Assembly: GCA_016267585.1 (NCBI GenBank)
Contig: JACQUT010000006.1
Coordinates: 1 to 8,974, forward strand
Reading direction: 5' to 3'
Source of the DNA: Cyanobacteria bacterium NC_groundwater_1444_Ag_S-0.65um_54_12
GTDB lineage: Bacteria; Cyanobacteriota; Sericytochromatia; S15B-MN24; VGJW01
DNA: 8,974 nt
The notes below the pieces were generated by a model. It was not told the origin of the DNA. It saw only the letters and a list, made by a program, of their open reading frames with translations, and ran no database searches. Below are positions 7,214 through 8,974 of the stretch, piece by piece (position 1 is the stretch's first letter; each line of letters begins with the position of its first letter). Both the position numbers and the translations under genes were made by a program.

Positions 7214-7873
7214 ATGGCAGCTATCGGAACTAGTTACAACGGTTTTAGCCTGTCGGGTGGCGGCAATGTGAAGCGTGAGGACGGGAGCGGTTATCGGGCA
7301 CAAGCGACCGGCAAGCAGACCTGGCTCGAGAGCACCGACAGCAACAACCCGCTCAAGCTAGAGACCAAACAAGAAAAGATCTACGGAGCGGAAGGGGTAT
7401 ACAGCACGGCGGCCGCGCTGCGCGTCGGAAAGGGCGCGAATCAACATCTGATCAGCTTCACTGCCGCCGACAATTCCCTGGTGATCGATGGGAAAGTTAC
7501 CGAGTTGCCAGGAAATACGCCGATCACCCTCTCGGATGGCACCACCATCAGCCGCACTGCCAAAAACGGTATCTCCATAAAAACTTCGCAAGGCGATGTC
7601 ATCAGCATGTCGATTGAGCGAACCGGGGCTTTCAAGAATGCTTACCTGAATATCATAGGTGAAGTATCCCCCAACCGGCAAAATGACGAAGTACGCGGTG
7701 CGCTGGGCGGTTTCGATGATAATGCCGACTGGCACGATGACGTTTACCTGCCCTCGGGCAACCAGTTAACCGGCACTGATCTTTCGAGCGATTGGCTCCA
7801 CGGCTACGTCGAGAAACAATGGTTGCTAGATGCCAAGGAAGACGACCTCTTTACACTGAATGCCAAAGTCTAG
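7214..7873 (+). CDS. Bacterial von Willebrand factor type D (VWD)-like domain protein
   Basis: The product has 219 residues and starts at an ATG 8 nt after a strong GGAGGA ribosome site. The N-terminal 55 residues are polar and Gly/Ser-rich, without signal peptide or membrane helix. Residues about 78-205 look like a bacterial VWD domain: beta-rich HLISFTAADNSLVIDGKV, TLSDGTTISRTAKNGISIKT and AYLNIIGEV. Then comes the family's hallmark turn, here GALGGFDDNADWHDD (162-176, compare GLLGNxDGxxxND), followed by YLPSGNQL. The end, EKQWLLDAKEDDLFTL, matches the usual SWRVTxxxSLF tail. In animals VWD domains are extracellular, disulfide-rich and mediate assembly; this protein has no cysteine at all. 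Its function is unknown. It could be exported by a non-Sec route or be cytosolic. It is divergent from the cyanophycinase-regulator genes and shares their control region. Confidence 0.75.
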   Translation: MAAIGTSYNGFSLSGGGNVKREDGSGYRAQATGKQTWLESTDSNNPLKLETKQEKIYGAEGVYSTAAALRVGKGANQHLISFTAADNSLVIDGKVTELPGNTPITLSDGTTISRTAKNGISIKTSQGDVISMSIERTGAFKNAYLNIIGEVSPNRQNDEVRGALGGFDDNADWHDDVYLPSGNQLTGTDLSSDWLHGYVEKQWLLDAKEDDLFTLNAKV

Positions 7874-7900
7874 CCCTTGACCATAGTGATATTTGAGCGT

Positions 7901-7932
7901 TTGGCCTCCGCCTTTGACTGGGCGGGGGTCAA
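7901..7932 (+). terminator. Terminator-like hairpin after the VWD gene
   Basis: TTGGCCTCCGCC (7901-7912) pairs with GGCGGGGGTCAA (7921-7932) over 12 bp, including two G-T wobbles, around an 8-nt loop. It begins 28 bp after the VWD stop codon. Only a short TTTT follows, after GCCAG, so efficiency as an intrinsic terminator is doubtful. It is the best candidate for the end of that transcript. Confidence 0.5.
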
Positions 7933-7952
7933 GCCAGTTTTCGGGCAATACC

Positions 7953-7983
7953 CGGAAGCCGGGTGGCGTCTACCGGCCTTCCG
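7953..7983. other. Second GC-rich hairpin between the VWD gene and rplS
   Basis: CGGAAGCCGG (7953-7962) pairs with CCGG (7973-7976) and, across a single bulged C, with CTTCCG (7978-7983). This makes a 10-bp stem with a 10-nt loop. It lies upstream of the rplS promoter candidate and lacks a T-tract on either side. It may back up the preceding hairpin or insulate rplS from read-through. Confidence 0.4.
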
Positions 7984-7990
7984 ATGCCGC

Positions 7991-8008
7991 GGCCCGGCGG
8001 CCCGGCGG
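7991..8008. repeat. Short GC-rich tandem repeat (GGCCCGGC, 2.25 copies)
   Basis: GGCCCGGC is repeated head to tail with a period of 8 bp and ends in GG. All 18 bases are G or C, unlike the surrounding sequence. It lies about 10 bp upstream of the rplS promoter candidate. No function is evident. Confidence 0.5.
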
Positions 8009-8014
8009 ATTTGC

Positions 8015-8044
8015 TTGCAGCATTTTATTGTCGCGTGGTAAGAT
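8015..8044 (+). promoter_or_regulatory. Candidate rplS promoter with extended -10
   Basis: TTGCAG (8015-8020) and TAAGAT (8039-8044) are separated by 18 bp. The -10 is preceded by TGG, giving the extended TGn motif that can compensate for a weak -35. Transcription would start near 8051 and leave a leader of about 29 nt before the rplS ATG. Box identity is only partial (three and four of six), so this is moderate evidence. Confidence 0.4.
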
Positions 8045-8079
8045 ATCTTTCCGTACTTTTTGGTACAAGGAGTGTCGTC

Positions 8080-8481
8080 ATGAGCCGGTTATATGCGCAA
8101 CGAACCATACAAGAGATCGAACAAGGTCAGTTGAAGTCAGCTTTGCCGGCGATCGCCCCTGGAGATACTATCAAGGTTTTTGCCAAGATCATCGAAGGTG
8201 GCAAAGAGCGCATCCAGGCTTATGAAGGCGTGGTAATCAAGCGCCGGGGTTCCGGGATTAATCAAACGATGACAGTTCGGCGAATCTTTCAAGGTGTAGG
8301 AGTGGAGCGCATTTTCTTGCTGCATTCACCACGTATCGACCGGATTGAAGTTCTGCGTAAGGGTGCAGTTCGTCGAGCCAAGCTGTATTATTTACGAAAA
8401 TTACAGGGGAAAGCAGCTCGTATCAAGGAAAAAGCGCGCGAGCAAGTGCGTGGGACCAATCGAGAGCCGGCTACGGTTTAG
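8080..8481 (+). CDS. rplS: 50S ribosomal protein L19
   Basis: The product has 133 residues. L19 is a large-subunit protein located at the subunit interface. Family motifs run through the protein: [60 protein letters not shown] and [21 protein letters not shown] basic tail of about 15 residues extends beyond the usual end of the family, which is about 115 residues. The ATG at 8080 is chosen because AAGGAG lies 7 nt upstream and the N-terminus then matches L19. The frame is open back to 7963, but that extension is not L19-like. It has its own promoter candidate, and ylqF follows on the same strand after a structured 159-bp gap. The rplS-ylqF order is known in Firmicutes such as Bacillus subtilis. 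Confidence 0.97.
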   Translation: MSRLYAQRTIQEIEQGQLKSALPAIAPGDTIKVFAKIIEGGKERIQAYEGVVIKRRGSGINQTMTVRRIFQGVGVERIFLLHSPRIDRIEVLRKGAVRRAKLYYLRKLQGKAARIKEKAREQVRGTNREPATV

Positions 8482-8513
8482 TCTTCCGTTTTTGGCTGTT
8501 CCGTTCAGGTGGA

Positions 8514-8639
8514 TATAACTGCTCACCAGGAGGTGATTTCTGAGTGCGCCCGCAGGTCTCGGACCGCAGCGTATTCTTACGTACGTGAGGCACGGGGCCG
8601 AGGACGAAAGCCAGAAAGCAACCCTGGTGAGCAGTTATA
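8514..8639 (+). ncRNA. Candidate structured RNA element (cis-regulator of ylqF) closed by a perfect 17-bp stem
   Basis: TATAACTGCTCACCAGG (8514-8530) is the exact reverse complement of CCTGGTGAGCAGTTATA (8623-8639). The 92-nt interior has a second stem: GTCTCGG (8556-8562) pairs with CCGAG (8598-8602) and, across one bulged base, with AC (8604-8605). This continues past a bulged A into CC/GG (8564-8565 with 8596-8597). A small hairpin (CGTA-TTCT-TACG, 8570-8581) can sit inside. The 3' arm holds GGTGAG, the only ribosome-site-like sequence before ylqF, and ends one base before its ATG. A competing hairpin (TCACC 8523-8527 with GGTGA 8532-8536) would break the long stem. I do not recognise an SRP, 6S, tRNA or riboswitch class. 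Alternatives are an RNase III-processed RNA or a miniature inverted-repeat element. Confidence 0.55.
8544..8588 (+). CDS. Possible 14-codon leader peptide inside the structured element
   Basis: AGGAGGTGAT (8528-8537) is a 10-nt perfect complement of the 16S rRNA 3' end, stronger than any other ribosome site in the window. It is followed 6 nt later by a GTG and 14 codons (MRPQVSDRSVFLRT) ending in TGA at 8586-8588. A ribosome initiating here would cover the 5' arm of the closing stem and could free the ylqF start. The peptide resembles nothing I know. The site could instead be a chance match within an RNA structure. Confidence 0.25.
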   Translation: MRPQVSDRSVFLRT

Positions 8640-8640
8640 G

Positions 8641-8974
8641 ATGGATTTGCCTGTCATCCAGTGGTACCCTGGTCACATAGCCAAGAGCCGGCGGCTGCTC
8701 AAGGAATACTTGAAAGTAATAGATCTCGTAGTTGAAGTCGCAGATGCCAGGATTCCCGTTTCTTCACGCTTTGTGGGTGCAAAAAACCTGATTGGCAATA
8801 AAGCTGCCATTTTAGCTCTTACCAAGACCGATCTGGCTGACTCGAAGCTGACTGCAACCTGGGTAAAAATCCTGGGTGCTGTACCGGTAAATGCCTGTAC
8901 CGGTAAAGGAATAGCAGCAGTCAAGCACCGCATGCTAGAGTTGAAACGGTTGCTGGACGAGAAGCTGCGTTCGC
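8641..8974 (+). CDS. ylqF: Ribosome biogenesis GTPase YlqF/RbgA (3' end outside window)
   Basis: Only the first 111 codons are present. The start MDLPVIQWYPGHIAKSRR is the family's signature (IQWFPGHMAKAxR), and VIDLVVEVADARIPVSSR matches the conserved DARIPLSSR segment. These GTPases are circularly permuted, so the G4 motif comes first: here TKTD in LALTKTDLAD, with Thr in place of the usual Asn. The G5-like VNACTGKG follows. The P-loop and switch motifs would lie beyond the window end. RbgA binds the pre-50S particle in the cytoplasm and drives late large-subunit assembly. The ATG at 8641 is the first start possible, since an in-frame TAG precedes it directly. The only ribosome site is the weak GGTGAG at 8626-8631, buried in the 17-bp stem, which suggests regulated translation. 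Confidence 0.93.
   Translation, partial: MDLPVIQWYPGHIAKSRRLLKEYLKVIDLVVEVADARIPVSSRFVGAKNLIGNKAAILALTKTDLADSKLTATWVKILGAVPVNACTGKGIAAVKHRMLELKRLLDEKLRS

Noticed and set aside
8051..8079. L19 autoregulatory leader
   Set aside because: The only pairing in the short leader is a 4-bp GTAC/GTAC palindrome, too weak to claim a ribosomal-protein binding structure.
8514..8639. Miniature inverted-repeat transposable element
   Set aside because: The perfect terminal repeats would fit, but the flanks share only a 2-bp GA and no second copy is present in the window. Kept only as an alternative to an RNA switch.
8514..8639. SRP RNA, tRNA, 6S RNA, RNase P or hammerhead ribozyme
   Set aside because: The conserved SRP loop (GGAAGNAGC-like), cloverleaf, RNase P core and CTGANGA/GAAA ribozyme core are all absent or only superficially similar. 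CGAAAGCC plus CCCTGG recalls 16S rRNA but does not extend.
8482..8640. In-frame extension of rplS past its TAG, open for 53 codons up to the TAG abutting the ylqF ATG
   Set aside because: The L19 family ends before this point and the peptide is not L19-like. An open run of this length is not rare by chance, so programmed readthrough is not supported.

Overview
The window (about half G+C) reads as bacterial chromosome from a lineage that carries a cyanophycinase-type peptidase, a SARP/BTAD regulator fused to a MalT-like ATPase, an NHL-repeat lipoprotein and a bacterial VWD-domain protein beside the housekeeping pair rplS-ylqF. The L19 protein has motifs common in cyanobacterial-type L19 ([33 protein letters not shown]). 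With the cyanophycinase this points, with low to moderate confidence, to a non-photosynthetic relative of Cyanobacteria (Vampirovibrionia/Melainabacteria or Sericytochromatia type). This is inference from motifs, not a database result.

Layout. At the left edge is the C-terminal end of a plus-strand membrane-anchored protein (stop at 149). It converges, with a 10-bp gap, on a minus-strand block of three genes. In transcription order these are a secreted two-domain cyanophycinase-like protein (7059 to 5335), a 1042-residue ATPase-TPR-winged-helix-BTAD regulator starting 4 nt after the peptidase stop (5330 to 2202), and an NHL-repeat lipoprotein (2064 to 160) behind a 137-bp gap with a strong hairpin. 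A 154-bp divergent control region (7060-7213) separates this block from a plus-strand VWD-domain gene (7214-7873). That region holds two direct GTGTAAGC repeats placed 8 bp upstream of a GATAAT -10, the geometry known for SARP activators. Two GC-rich hairpins (7901-7983) and a GC-rich tandem repeat follow. Then comes a promoter and rplS (8080-8481), a 126-nt element closed by a perfect 17-bp inverted repeat (8514-8639), and the start of ylqF (8641 to the window end).

How the parts may work together. The peptidase and its regulator are almost certainly co-transcribed and translationally coupled. The regulator may also act on the divergent VWD gene. The exported peptidase, lipoprotein and possibly the VWD protein suggest a cell-envelope scavenging or matrix function under control of a signal-sensing ATPase regulator. 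On the housekeeping side, the 17-bp stem hides the start region of ylqF, while a 10-nt perfect Shine-Dalgarno match sits at the stem's 5' base. This looks like a cis-acting RNA switch, or less likely a small mobile element, between a ribosomal protein gene and a 50S assembly GTPase gene. It matches no RNA family I recognise and is the most interesting item here.
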